Assembly (NCBI GenBank): GCA_963513935.1
Contig: OY740772.1
Coordinates: 105,733,989-105,797,988, forward strand
Source of the DNA: Aphrophora alni
Taxonomy: Eukaryota; Arthropoda; Insecta; Hemiptera; Aphrophoridae
Direction: 5' to 3'
Length of the DNA: 64,000 bases
Positions 1 to 12,143 of the stretch are shown here, piece by piece (within the stretch, counting starts at the first letter, position 1; the number at the start of each line of letters is the position of its first letter). Made by a program: the position numbers and the translations under genes. The notes under the pieces were generated by a model. It searched no databases, was not told the DNA's origin, and worked only from the letters and a program-made list of their open reading frames with translations.

Positions 1-48
1 GTACCTTAGCAATTTGCAAAGTTGGAAAATTGGCTGTTTTAACGAGTT

Positions 49-144
49 AATTACTCAGAAACTATAAGAGATATTTTCGAATTGAAAATACCACAGTAAA
101 GTTTCATCTTTCTTCTTTCCTCATGTACATTTTGATATCATTTC
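49..144. repeat. Possible diverged third module (C) in the monomer head
   Basis: Begins aattactcagaaac and contains agagatattttc, ttcatctttcttctttcc, tgtacattttg and gatatcattt in the same order as the anchors of modules A and B. The distance from aattactc to atatcatt is 86 bp here, against 81 in A and 80 in B. The middle part does not align convincingly, so common origin is plausible but not shown. A dot-plot or profile alignment of consensus modules would decide it. Confidence 0.5.
133..140. repeat. Perfect 8-bp palindrome TGATATCA
   Basis: Self-complementary octamer containing an EcoRV site, within tttgatatcatttcg. It is retained in A3 copies, where the preceding bases change from cattttg to cattgtg. 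It is a useful regular restriction landmark once per monomer; no binding protein can be inferred. Confidence 0.6.
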
Positions 145-179
145 GATGTATAGTTATGGAGCTACAGGCGATTTAAAAA

Positions 180-248
180 GGTATTGCAAGTGGCGAAACA
201 GGAAATGTTAAAATCTGGTATTTTTAGTAACGTATAAATTGCAATACC
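180..248. repeat. Inverted repeat IR1, 10-bp arms, 49-bp spacer
   Basis: ggtattgcaa at 180-189 is the exact reverse complement of ttgcaatacc at 239-248. The pair is perfect in T2 and A1 copies that keep both arms. In most A2 and A3 copies the right arm is ttacaatacc (one mismatch). In T1 copies both arms are altered (ggtaatgcaa and ttgcaatata), so the stem is largely lost. Whether it extrudes as a cruciform or folds in a transcript is unknown. Confidence 0.75.
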
Positions 249-334
249 TCTTAAACCATTTGAGATGTCAAAGTGATTTTTTCAGGGTTTATTTTCCTTT
301 CAATTCTGCATCTTTTCATATCCATATCATTGGT
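243..334. repeat. Internal module A of the monomer (~92 bp)
   Basis: Runs from aatacctcttaaacc through ttcagggtttat to catatcattggt. It aligns over its full length with module B (376-466), 133 bp downstream at the left end and 132 bp at the right. By eye about 77 of 92 positions agree. The shared anchors occur in the same order: taaacc, ttgagat, ttcagggttta, tcctttca, tgcatct and atatcattggt. The duplication is present in every monomer I inspected, so it predates amplification of the array. Confidence 0.85.
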
Positions 335-338
335 TTAA
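251..338. repeat. Inverted repeat IR3, 8-bp arms bracketing module A
   Basis: ttaaacca at 251-258 and tggtttaa at 331-338 are exact reverse complements, separated by 72 bp of module A. Nearly all copies retain it. The T1 copies starting at 40822 and 44017 read acctcaacca instead and break the left arm. Eight-base arms this far apart could arise by chance in A+T-rich DNA. Confidence 0.5.
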
Positions 339-375
339 AACAATTTTGATCTTTTTTGAAGAACTTTTAAACTCC

Positions 376-466
376 AATTACTCGTAAACCCTTTGAGATT
401 TTAAAGTGTCTTTTTCAGGGTTTACTCTCCTTTCATTTTGCATCTATTGATGTGCATATCATTGGT
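376..466. repeat. Internal module B of the monomer (~91 bp)
   Basis: Partner of module A: aattactcgtaaaccctttgagat, then ttcagggtttactc, then gcatatcattggt. Unlike module A it carries a perfect 9-bp inverted repeat (384-392 with 417-425). Its 3' part holds two of the most informative variant sites of the array: actcc versus actac just upstream, and a 3-bp loss turning gcatatcattgg into gcatattgg in many right-hand copies. Confidence 0.85.
384..425. repeat. Inverted repeat IR2, 9-bp arms, 24-bp loop, with telomere-like heptamer
   Basis: gtaaaccct at 384-392 and agggtttac at 417-425 are perfect reverse complements with a 24-base loop, the most compact stem in the monomer. Each arm contains AAACCCT or AGGGTTT, a permutation of the plant-type telomere heptamer, but only once, so no telomeric array is present. 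The arms were unchanged in the copies I checked across all five subfamilies. Confidence 0.75.
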
Positions 467-470
467 ATTG

Positions 471-540
471 TTAAATGTTGAAATTTTTACAAAAAAATAG
501 ATAAAAATGAAAAAATATTTAAAATTTTGAAATTTCATTA
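471..540. repeat. A+T-rich block of the monomer
   Basis: Bases 481-540 contain only 5 G or C in 60, made of A-tracts (aaaaaaatag, ataaaaatgaaaaa) and short palindromes (aaatattt, aaaatttt). It recurs every ~638 bp. Its A-tract lengths (6 or 7 A before tattta; 7 or 8 A before tag) cause much of the 636-641 bp length variation. Several copies carry a linked variant, gattaaaatgcaaaaat. Phased A-tracts can bend DNA and affect nucleosome placement; that role here is inference. Confidence 0.7.
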
Positions 541-630
541 GCACCCCTCGACTCCAAATTTAATTCTGCTTCTATTAAGCTATAGAAACATTCAAAAATC
601 AAAAACTCACTTTTTCGCCTAAAAAACTGC

Positions 631-642
631 AAGGGGGGTACC
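631..642. repeat. Monomer junction: G-tract with KpnI site
   Basis: The boundary reads aagggggg followed by taccttag, giving GGTACC. The G-tract varies from 3 to 7 across the window. About 80 junctions keep the KpnI site. In 17 junctions the GT is missing (gggggacc or shorter), which removes KpnI and leaves the AvaII-type site GGACC. All 17 lie between 11.5 and 39.6 kb: 11506, 12144, 14035, 15310, 20398, 21674, 22950, 24226, 25502, 28055, 29332, 29969, 31245, 32521, 33797, 36990 and 39543. Confidence 0.85.
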
Positions 643-1916
643 TTAGCAATTTGCAAAGTTGGAAAATTGGCTGTTTTCACGAGTTAATTACTCAGAAACT
701 ATAAGAGATATTTTCGAATTGAACATACCACAGTAAAATTTCATCTTTCTTCTTTCCTCGTGTACATTTTGATATCATTTCGATGTATAGTTATGGAGCT
801 ACAGGCGATTTAAAAAGGTATTGCAAGTGGCGAAACAGGAAATATTAAAATCTGGTATTTTTATTAACGTATAAATTACAATACCTCTTAAACCATTTGA
901 GATGTCAAAATGATTTTTTCAGGGTTTATTTTCCTTTCAATTATGCATCTTTTCATATCCATATCATTGGTTTAAAACAATTTTGATCTTTTTTGAAAAA
1001 CTTTTAAACTCCAATTACTCGTAAACCCTTTGAGATTTTAAAGTGTCTTTTTCAGGGTTTACTCTCCTTTCATTTCTGCATCTATTGATGTGCATATCAT
1101 TGGTATTGGTAAATGTTGAAATTTTTACAAAAAAATAGATAAAAATGAAAAAATATTTAAAATTTTGAAATTTCATTAGCACCCCTCGACTCCAAATTTA
1201 ATTCTGCTTCTATTAAGCTATAGAAACATTCAAAAATCAAAAACTCACTTTTTCGCCTAAAAAAACTGCAAGGGGGGTACCTTAGCAATTTGCAAAGTTG
1301 GAAAATTGGCTGTTTTCACGAGTTAATTACTCAGAAACTATAAGAGATATTTTCGAATTGAACATACCACAGTAAAATTTCATCTTTCTTCTTTCCTCGT
1401 GTACATTTTGATATCATTTCGATGTATAGTTATGGAGCTACAGGCGATTTAAAAAGGTATTGCAAGTGGCGAAACAGGAAATATTAAAATCTGGTATTTT
1501 TATTAACGTATAAATTACAATACCTCTTAAACCATTTGAGATGTCAAAATGATTTTTTCAGGGTTTATTCTCCTTTCAATTCTGCATCTTTTCATATCCA
1601 TATCATTGGTTTAAAACAATTTTGATCTTTTTTGAAAAACTTTTAAACTACAATTACTCGTAAACCCTTTGAGATTTTAAAATGTCTTTTTCAGGGTTTA
1701 CTCTCCTTTCAATTCTGCATCTATTGATGTGCATATCATTGGTATTGTTAAATAATGAAATTTTTACAAAAAAATAGATAAAAATGAAAAAAATATTTAA
1801 AATTTTGAAATAGCATTAGCACCCCTCGACTCCAAATTTAATTCTGCTTCTATTAAGCTATAGAAACATTCAAAAATCAAAAACTCACTTTTTCGCCTAA
1901 AAAAACTGCAAGGGGG
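638..1916. repeat. Two A2 monomers at the left end
   Basis: Starts 638 (639 bp) and 1277 (640 bp). Both have gaacatacc and cctcgtg. The second carries the left-zone tail: actac, aaaatgtc, ttcaattctg, aaataatgaa and aaatagcat. That tail haplotype is common before 12.1 kb and reappears in part only at 15310-15948, so it marks the left zone. Confidence 0.85.
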
Positions 1917-4900
1917 GTACCTTAGCAATTTGCAAAGTTGGAAAATTGGCTGTTTTAACGAGTTAATTACTCAGAAACTATAAGAGATATTTTCGAATTG
2001 AAAATACCACAGTAAAGTTTCATCTTTCTTCTTTCCTCATGTACATTTTGATATCATTTCGATGTATAGTTATGGAGCTACAGGCGATTTAAAAAGGTAT
2101 TGCAAGTGGCGAAACAGGAAATGTTAAAATCTGGTATTTTTAGTAACGTATAAATTGCAATACCTCTTAAACCATTTGAGATGTCAAAGTGATTTTTTCA
2201 GGGTTTATTTTCCTTTCAATTATGCATCTTTTGATACCCATATCATTGGTTTAAAACAATTTTGATCTTTTTTGAAAAACTTTTAAACTACAATTACTCG
2301 TAAACCCTTTGAGATTTTAAAATGTCTTTTTCAGGGTTTACTCTCCTTTCAATTCTGCATCTATTGATGTGCATATCATTGGTATTGTTAAATAATGAAA
2401 TTTTTACAAAAAAATAGATAAAAATGAAAAAAATATTTAAAATTTTGAAATAGCATTAGCACCCCTCGACTCCAAATTTAATTCTGCTTCTATTAAGCTA
2501 TAGAAACATTCAAAAATCAAAAACTCACTTTTTCGCCTAAAAAAACTGCAAGGGGGGTACCTTAGCAATTTGCAAAGTTGGAAAATTGGCTGTTTTAACG
2601 AGTTAATTACTCAGAAACTATAAGAGATATTTTCGAATTGAAAATACCACAGTAAAGTTTCATCTTTCTTCTTTCCTCATGTACATTTTGATATCATTTC
2701 GATGTATAGTTATGGAGCTACAGGCGATTTAAAAAGGTATTGCAAGTGGCGAAACAGGAAATATTAAAATCTGGTATTTTTATTAACGTATAAATTACAA
2801 TACCTCTTAAACCATTTGAGATGTCAAAATGATTTTTTCAGGGTTTATTCTCCTTTCAATTCTGCATCTTTTCATATCCATATCATTGGTTTAAAACAAT
2901 TTTGATCTTTTTTGAAGAACTTTTAAACTCCAATTACTCGTAAACCCTTTGAGATTTTAAAGTGTCTTTTTCAGGGTTTACTCTCCTTTCATTTCTGCAT
3001 CTATTGATGTGCATATCATTGGTATTGTTAAATGTTGAAATTTTTACAAAAAAATAGATAAAAATGAAAAAATATTTAAAATTTTGAAATTTCATTAGCA
3101 CCCCTCGACTCCAAATTTAATTCTGCTTCTATTAAGCTATAGAAACATTCAAAAATCAAAAACTCACTTTTTCGCCTAAAAAAACTGCAAGGGGGGTACC
3201 TTAGCATTTTGCAAAGTTGGAAAATTGGCTGTTTTCACGAGTTAATTACTTAGAAACTATAAGAGATATTTTCGAATTGAAAATACCACAGTAAAATTTC
3301 ATCTTTCTTCTTTCCTCATGTACATTTTGATATCATTTCGATGTATAGTTATGGAGCTACAGGCGATTTAAAGAGGTAATGCAAGTGGCGAAACAGGAAA
3401 TGTTAAAATCTGGTATTTTTAGTAACGTATAAATTGCAATATAACTTAAACCATTTGAGATGTCAAAGTGATTTTTTCAGGGTTTATTTTCCTTTCAATT
3501 ATGCATCTTTTCATATCCATATCATTGGTTTAAAACAATTTTGATCTTTTTTGAAAAACTTTTAAACTCCAATTACTCGTAAACCCTTTGAGATTTTAAA
3601 ATGTCTTTTTCAGGGTTTACTCTCCTTTCAATTCTGCATCTATTGATGTGCATATCATTGGTATTGTTAAATAATGAAATTTTTACAAAAAAATAGATAA
3701 AAATGAAAAAAATATTTAAAATTTTGAAATAGCATTAGCACCCCTCGACTCCAAATTTAATTCTGCTTCTATTAAGCTATAGAAACATTCAAAAATCAAA
3801 AACTCACTTTTTCGCCTAAAAAAACTGCAAGGGGGGTACCTTAGCAATTTGCAAAGTTGGAAAATTGGCTGTTTTAACGAGTTAATTACTCAGAAACTAT
3901 AAGAGATATTTTCGAATTGAAAATACCACAGTAAAGTTTCATCTTTCTTCTTTCCTCATGTACATTTTGATATCATTTCGATGTATAGTTATGGAGCTAC
4001 AGGCGATTTAAAAAGGTATTGCAAGTGGCGAAACAGGAAATGTTAAAATCTGGTATTTTTAGTAACGTATAAATTGCAATACCTCTTAAACCATTTGAGA
4101 TGTCAAAGTGATTTTTTCAGGGTTTATTTTCCTTTCAATTATGCATCTTTTGATACCCATATCATTGGTTTAAAACAATTTTGATCTTTTTTGAAAAACT
4201 TTTAAACTACAATTACTCGTAAACCCTTTGAGATTTTAAAATGTCTTTTTCAGGGTTTACTCTCCTTTCAATTCTGCATCTATTGATGTGCATATCATTG
4301 GTATTGTTAAATAATGAAATTTTTACAAAAAAATAGATAAAAATGAAAAAAATATTTAAAATTTTGAAATAGCATTAGCACCCCTCGACTCCAAATTTAA
4401 TTCTGCTTCTATTAAGCTATAGAAACATTCAAAAATCAAAAACTCACTTTTTCGCCTAAAAAAACTGCAAGGGGGGTACCTTAGCAATTTGCAAAGTTGG
4501 AAAATTGGCTGTTTTAACGAGTTAATTACTCAGAAACTATAAGAGATATTTTCGAATTGAAAATACCACAGTAAAGTTTCATCTTTCTTCTTTCCTCATG
4601 TACATTTTGATATCATTTCGATGTATAGTTATGGAGCTACAGGCGATTTAAAAAGGTATTGCAAGTGGCGAAACAGGAAATATTAAAATCTGGTATTTTT
4701 ATTAACGTATAAATTACAATACCTCTTAAACCATTTGAGATGTCAAAATGATTTTTTCAGGGTTTATTCTCCTTTCAATTCTGCATCTTTTCATATCCAT
4801 ATCATTGGTTTAAAACAATTTTGATCTTTTTTGAAGAACTTTTAAACTCCAATTACTCGTAAACCCTTTGAGATTTTAAAGTGTCTTTTTCAGGGTTTAC

Positions 4901-5753
4901 TCTCCTTTCATTTCTGCATCTATTGATGTGCATATCATTGGTATTGTTAAATGTTGAAATTTTTACAAAAAAATAGATAAAAATGAAAAAATATTTAAAA
5001 TTTTGAAATTTCATTAGCACCCCTCGACTCCAAATTTAATTCTGCTTCTATTAAGCTATAGAAACATTCAAAAATCAAAAACTCACTTTTTCGCCTAAAA
5101 AAACTGCAAGGGGGGTACCTTAGCATTTTGCAAAGTTGGAAAATTGGCTGTTTTCACGAGTTAATTACTTAGAAACTATAAGAGATATTTTCGAATTGAA
5201 AATACCACAGTAAAATTTCATCTTTCTTCTTTCCTCATGTACATTTTGATATCATTTCGATGTATAGTTATGGAGCTACAGGCGATTTAAAGAGGTAATG
5301 CAAGTGGCGAAACAGGAAATGTTAAAATCTGGTATTTTTAGTAACGTATAAATTGCAATATAACTTAAACCATTTGAGATGTCAAAGTGATTTTTTCAGG
5401 GTTTATTTTCCTTTCAATTATGCATCTTTTCATATCCATATCATTGGTTTAAAACAATTTTGATCTTTTTTGAAAAACTTTTAAACTCCAATTACTCGTA
5501 AACCCTTTGAGATTTTAAAGTGTCTTTTTCAGGGTTTACTCTCCTTTCATTTCTGCATCTATTGATGTGCATATCATTGGTATTGTTAAATGTTGAAATT
5601 TTTACAAAAAAATAGATAAAAATGAAAAAATATTTAAAATTTTGAAATTTCATTAGCACCCCTCGACTCCAAATTTAATTCTGCTTCTATTAAGCTATAG
5701 AAACATTCAAAAATCAAAAACTCACTTTTTCGCCTAAAAAAACTGCAAGGGGG
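1917..5753. repeat. Higher-order repeat: two A1-A1-T1 trimers (1919 and 1918 bp)
   Basis: Monomer starts 1917, 2557, 3196 | 3836, 4476, 5115. The first members of each trimer agree with each other, as do the second members, including their diagnostic variants. The third members agree in the head (aagaggtaatgc, gcaatata, catatcc). Their tails differ: 3196 has aaaatgtc, aaataatgaa and aaatagcat, while 5115 has aaagtgtc, aaatgttgaa and aaatttcat. That is a tail swap within the second trimer or in its source. Confidence 0.8.
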
Positions 5754-8700
5754 GTACCTTAGCAATTTGCAAAGTTGGAAAATTGGCTGTTTTCACGAGT
5801 TAATTACTCAGAAACTATAAGAGATATTTTCGAATTGAACATACCACAGTAAAATTTCATCTTTCTTCTTTCCTCGTGTACATTTTGATATCATTTCGAT
5901 GTATAGTTATGGAGCTACAGACGATTTAAAAAGGTATTGCAAGTGGCGAAACAGGAAATATTAAAATCTGGTATTTTTATTAACGTATAAATTACAATAC
6001 CTCTTAAACCATTTGAGATGTCAAAATGATTTTTTCAGGGTTTATTCTCCTTTCAATTCTGCATCTTTTCATATCCATATCATTGGTTTAAAACAATTTT
6101 GATCTTTTTTGAAAAACTTTTAAACTACAATTACTCGTAAACCCTTTGAGATTTTAAAATGTCTTTTTCAGGGTTTACTCTCCTTTCAATTCTGCATCTA
6201 TTGATGTGCATATCATTGGTATTGTTAAATAATGAAATTTTTACAAAAAAATAGATAAAAATGAAAAAAATATTTAAAATTTTGAAATAGCATTAGCACC
6301 CCTCGACTCCAAATTTAATTCTGCTTCTATTAAGCTATAGAAACATTCAAAAATCAAAAACTCACTTTTTCGCCTAAAAAAACTGCAAGGGGGGTACCTT
6401 AGCAATTTGCAAAGTTGGAAAATTGGCTGTTTTAACGAGTTAATTACTCAGAAACTATAAGAGATATTTTCGAATTGAAAATACCACAGTAAAGTTTCAT
6501 CTTTCTTCTTTCCTCATGTACATTTTGATATCATTTCGATGTATAGTTATGGAGCTACAGGCGATTTAAAAAGGTATTGCAAGTGGCGAAACAGGAAATG
6601 TTAAAATCTGGTATTTTTAGTAACGTATAAATTGCAATACCTCTTAAACCATTTGAGATGTCAAAGTGATTTTTTCAGGGTTTATTTTCCTTTCAATTAT
6701 GCATCTTTTGATACCCATATCATTGGTTTAAAACAATTTTGATCTTTTTTGAAAAACTTTTAAACTACAATTACTCGTAAACCCTTTGAGATTTTAAAAT
6801 GTCTTTTTCAGGGTTTACTCTCCTTTCAATTCTGCATCTATTGATGTGCATATCATTGGTATTGTTAAATAATGAAATTTTTACAAAAAAATAGATAAAA
6901 ATGAAAAAAATATTTAAAATTTTGAAATAGCATTAGCACCCCTCGACTCCAAATTTAATTCTGCTTCTATTAAGCTATAGAAACATTCAAAAATCAAAAA
7001 CTCACTTTTTCGCCTAAAAAAACTGCAAGGGGGGTACCTTAGCATTTTGCAAAGTTGGAAAATTGGCTGTTTTCACGAGTTAATTACTTAGAAACTATAA
7101 GAGATATTTTCGAATTGAAAATACCACAGTAAAATTTCATCTTTCTTCTTTCCTCATGTACATTTTGATATCATTTCGATGTATAGTTATGGAGCTACAG
7201 GCGATTTAAAGAGGTAATGCAAGTGGCGAAACAGGAAATGTTAAAATCTGGTATTTTTAGTAACGTATAAATTGCAATATAACTTAAACCATTTGAGATG
7301 TCAAAGTGATTTTTTCAGGGTTTATTTTCCTTTCAATTATGCATCTTTTCATATCCATATCATTGGTTTAAAACAATTTTGATCTTTTTTGAAAAACTTT
7401 TAAACTCCAATTACTCGTAAACCCTTTGAGATTTTAAAGTGTCTTTTTCAGGGTTTACTCTCCTTTCATTTCTGCATCTATTGATGTGCATATCATTGGT
7501 ATTGTTAAATGTTGAAATTTTTACAAAAAAATAGATAAAAATGAAAAAATATTTAAAATTTTGAAATTTCATTAGCACCCCTCGACTCCAAATTTAATTC
7601 TGCTTCTATTAAGCTATAGAAACATTCAAAAATCAAAAACTCACTTTTTCGCCTAAAAAAACTGCAAGGGGGGTACCTTAGCATTTTGCAAAGTTGGAAA
7701 ATTGGCTGTTTTCACGAGTTAATTACTTAGAAACTATAAGAGATATTTTCGAATTGAAAATACCACAGTAAAATTTCATCTTTCTTCTTTCCTCATGTAC
7801 ATTTTGATATCATTTCGATGTATAGTTATGGAGCTACAGGCGATTTAAAGAGGTAATGCAAGTGGCGAAACAGGAAATGTTAAAATCTGGTATTTTTAGT
7901 AACGTATAAATTGCAATATAACTTAAACCATTTGAGATGTCAAAGTGATTTTTTCAGGGTTTATTTTCCTTTCAATTATGCATCTTTTCATATCCATATC
8001 ATTGGTTTAAAACAATTTTGATCTTTTTTGAAAAACTTTTAAACTCCAATTACTCGTAAACCCTTTGAGATTTTAAAGTGTCTTTTTCAGGGTTTACTCT
8101 CCTTTCATTTCTGCATCTATTGATGTGCATATCATTGGTATTGTTAAATGTTGAAATTTTTACAAAAAAATAGATAAAAATGAAAAAATATTTAAAATTT
8201 TGAAATTTCATTAGCACCCCTCGACTCCAAATTTAATTCTGCTTCTATTAAGCTATAGAAACATTCAAAAATCAAAAACTCACTTTTTCGCCTAAAAAAC
8301 TGCAAGGGGGGTACCTTAGCAATTTGCAAAGTTGGAAAATTGGCTGTTTTCACGAGTTAATTACTCAGAAACTATAAGAGATATTTTCGAATTGAACATA
8401 CCACAGTAAAATTTCATCTTTCTTCTTTCCTCGTGTACATTTTGATATCATTTCGATGTATAGTTATGGAGCTACAGGCGATTTAAAAAGGTATTGCAAG
8501 TGGCGAAACAGGAAATATTAAAATCTGGTATTTTTATTAACGTATAAATTACAATACCTCTTAAACCATTTGAGATGTCAAAATGATTTTTTCAGGGTTT
8601 ATTCTCCTTTCAATTCTGCATCTTTTCATATCCATATCATTGGTTTAAAACAATTTTGATCTTTTTTGAAAAACTTTTAAACTACAATTACTCGTAAACC

Positions 8701-11700
8701 CTTTGAGATTTTAAAATGTCTTTTTCAGGGTTTACTCTCCTTTCAATTCTGCATCTATTGATGTGCATATCATTGGTATTGTTAAATAATGAAATTTTTA
8801 CAAAAAAATAGATAAAAATGAAAAAAATATTTAAAATTTTGAAATAGCATTAGCACCCCTCGACTCCAAATTTAATTCTGCTTCTATTAAGCTATAGAAA
8901 CATTCAAAAATCAAAAACTCACTTTTTCGCCTAAAAAAACTGCAAGGGGGGTACCTTAGCAATTTGCAAAGTTGGAAAATTGGCTGTTTTCACGAGTTAA
9001 TTACTCAGAAACTATAAGAGATATTTTCGAATTGAACATACCACAGTAAAATTTCATCTTTCTTCTTTCCTCATGTACATTTTGATATCATTTCGATGTA
9101 TAGTTATGGAGCTACAGGCGATTTAAAAAGGTATTGCAAGTGGCGAAACAGGAAATATTAAAATCTGGTATTTTTATTAACGTATAAATTACAATACCTC
9201 TTAAACCATTTGAGATGTCAAAATGATTTTTTCAGGGTTTATTCTCCTTTCAATTCTGCATCTTTTCATATCCATATCATTGGTTTAAAACAATTTTGAT
9301 CTTTTTTGAAGAACTTTTAAACTCCAATTACTCGTAAACCCTTTGAGATTTTAAAGTGTCTTTTTCAGGGTTTACTCTCCTTTCATTTCTGCATCTATTG
9401 ATGTGCATATCATTGGTATTGTTAAATGTTGAAATTTTTACAAAAAAATAGATAAAAATGAAAAAATATTTAAAATTTTGAAATTTCATTAGCACCCCTC
9501 GACTCCAAATTTAATTCTGCTTCTATTAAGCTATAGAAACATTCAAAAATCAAAAACTCACTTTTTCGCCTAAAAAAACTGCAAGGGGGGTACCTTAGCA
9601 TTTTGCAAAGTTGGAAAATTGGCTGTTTTCACGAGTTAATTACTTAGAAACTATAAGAGATATTTTCGAATTGAAAATACCACAGTAAAATTTCATCTTT
9701 CTTCTTTCCTCATGTACATTTTGATATCATTTCGATGTATAGTTATGGAGCTACAGGCGATTTAAAGAGGTAATGCAAGTGGCGAAACAGGAAATGTTAA
9801 AATCTGGTATTTTTAGTAACGTATAAATTGCAATATAACTTAAACCATTTGAGATGTCAAAGTGATTTTTTCAGGGTTTATTTTCCTTTCAATTATGCAT
9901 CTTTTCATATCCATATCATTGGTTTAAAACAATTTTGATCTTTTTTGAAAAACTTTTAAACTCCAATTACTCGTAAACCCTTTGAGATTTTAAAGTGTCT
10001 TTTTCAGGGTTTACTCTCCTTTCATTTCTGCATCTATTGATGTGCATATCATTGGTATTGTTAAATGTTGAAATTTTTACAAAAAAATAGATAAAAATGA
10101 AAAAATATTTAAAATTTTGAAATTTCATTAGCACCCCTCGACTCCAAATTTAATTCTGCTTCTATTAAGCTATAGAAACATTCAAAAATCAAAAACTCAC
10201 TTTTTCGCCTAAAAAACTGCAAGGGGGGTACCTTAGCAATTTGCAAAGTTGGAAAATTGGCTGTTTTCACGAGTTAATTACTCAGAAACTATAAGAGATA
10301 TTTTCGAATTGAACATACCACAGTAAAATTTCATCTTTCTTCTTTCCTCGTGTACATTTTGATATCATTTCGATGTATAGTTATGGAGCTACAGGCGATT
10401 TAAAAAGGTATTGCAAGTGGCGAAACAGGAAATATTAAAATCTGGTATTTTTATTAACGTATAAATTACAATACCTCTTAAACCATTTGAGATGTCAAAA
10501 TGATTTTTTCAGGGTTTATTCTCCTTTCAATTCTGCATCTTTTCATATCCATATCATTGGTTTAAAACAATTTTGATCTTTTTTGAAAAACTTTTAAACT
10601 ACAATTACTCGTAAACCCTTTGAGATTTTAAAATGTCTTTTTCAGGGTTTACTCTCCTTTCAATTCTGCATCTATTGATGTGCATATCATTGGTATTGTT
10701 AAATAATGAAATTTTTACAAAAAAATAGATAAAAATGAAAAAAATATTTAAAATTTTGAAATAGCATTAGCACCCCTCGACTCCAAATTTAATTCTGCTT
10801 CTATTAAGCTATAGAAACATTCAAAAATCAAAAACTCACTTTTTCGCCTAAAAAAACTGCAAGGGGGGTACCTTAGCATTTTGCAAAGTTGGAAAATTGG
10901 CTGTTTTCACGAGTTAATTACTTAGAAACTATAAGAGATATTTTCGAATTGAAAATACCACAGTAAAATTTCATGTTTCTTCTTTCCTCATGTACATTTT
11001 GATATCATTTCAATGTATAGTTATGGAGCTACAGGAGATTTAAAGAGGTAATGCAAGTGGCGAAACAGGAAATGTTAAAATCTGGTATTTTTAGTAACGT
11101 ATAAATTGCAATATAACTTAAACCATTTGAGATGTCAAAGTGATTTTTTCAGGGTTTATTTTCCTTTCAATTATGCATCTTTTGATACCCATATCATTGG
11201 TTTAAAACAATTTTGATCTTTTTTGAAAAACTTTTAAACTCCAATTACTCGTAAACCCTTTGAGATTTTAAAGTGTCTTTTTCAGGGTTTACTCTCCTTT
11301 CATTTCTGCATCTATTGATGTGCATATCATTGGTATTGTTAAATGTTGAAATTTTTACAAAAAAATAGATAAAAATGAAAAAATATTTAAAATTTTGAAA
11401 TTTCATTAGCACCCCTCGACTCCAAATTTAATTCTGCTTCTATTAAGCTATAGAAACATTCAAAAATCAAAAACTCACTTTTTCGCCTAAAAAAACTGCA
11501 AGGGGGACCTTAGCAATTTGCAAAGTTGGAAAATTGGCTGTTTTCACGAGTTAATTACTCAGAAACTATAAGAGATATTTTCGAATTGAACATACCACAG
11601 TAAAATTTCATCTTTCTTCTTTCCTCGTGTACATTTTGATATCATTTCGATGTATAGTTATGGAGCTACAGGCGATTTAAAAAGGTATTGCAAGTGGCGA

Positions 11701-12143
11701 AACAGGAAATATTAAAATCTGGTATTTTTATTAACGTATAAATTACAATACCTCTTAAACCATTTGAGATGTCAAAATGATTTTTTCAGGGTTTATTCTC
11801 CTTTCAATTCTGCATCTTTTCATATCCATATCATTGGTTTAAAACAATTTTGATCTTTTTTGAAAAACTTTTAAACTACAATTACTCGTAAACCCTTTGA
11901 GATTTTAAAATGTCTTTTTCAGGGTTTACTCTCCTTTCAATTCTGCATCTATTGATGTGCATATCATTGGTATTGTTAAATAATGAAATTTTTACAAAAA
12001 AATAGATAAAAATGAAAAAAATATTTAAAATTTTGAAATAGCATTAGCACCCCTCGACTCCAAATTTAATTCTGCTTCTATTAAGCTATAGAAACATTCA
12101 AAAATCAAAAACTCACTTTTTCGCCTAAAAAAACTGCAAGGGG
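5754..12143. repeat. Mixed left-zone monomers (ten copies)
   Basis: Starts and types: 5754 A2, 6394 A1, 7034 T1, 7673 T1, 8311 A2, 8951 A2, 9590 T1, 10228 A2, 10868 T1, 11506 A2. The A2 copies at 5754, 8311, 10228 and 11506 share the left-zone tail with aaatagcat; 8951 has the later aaatttcat tail with gaagaac. Adjacent T1 copies at 7034 and 7673 look like a single-monomer duplication. The copy at 10868 has private changes (catgtttc, ttcaatg, aggagat) that recur at 13397. Junction 11506 is the first to lack GT. Confidence 0.8.

Larger units (their letters stand above)
1..637. repeat. Reference monomer 1 (subfamily A1), 637 bp
   Basis: First full copy, used for internal coordinates. It opens gtaccttagc and closes with the G-tract before the next GTACC at 638. 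It has the A head (gcaatttgc, actcagaa) and the A1 marker gttttaacgag, a trait seen only in the copies starting at 1, 1917, 2557, 3836, 4476 and 6394, so A1 is confined to the first 7 kb. A private one-base loss (cattttgcatc where others read catttctgcatc) and a shorter A-tract near the end explain its 637-bp length. Nine CpG dinucleotides are present. Confidence 0.95.

Noticed and set aside
417..425. Interstitial telomeric repeat
   Set aside because: Only single AGGGTTT/AAACCCT heptamers occur, without tandem copies.
611..640. G-quadruplex at the G-tract
   Set aside because: A single run of 3-7 Gs per monomer, ~638 bp from the next, cannot form an intramolecular four-tract quadruplex.
621..650. 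Rho-independent terminator at the A-tract/G-tract junction
   Set aside because: The order is an A-tract then a G-tract, with no GC-rich self-complementary stem. The context is eukaryotic satellite DNA.
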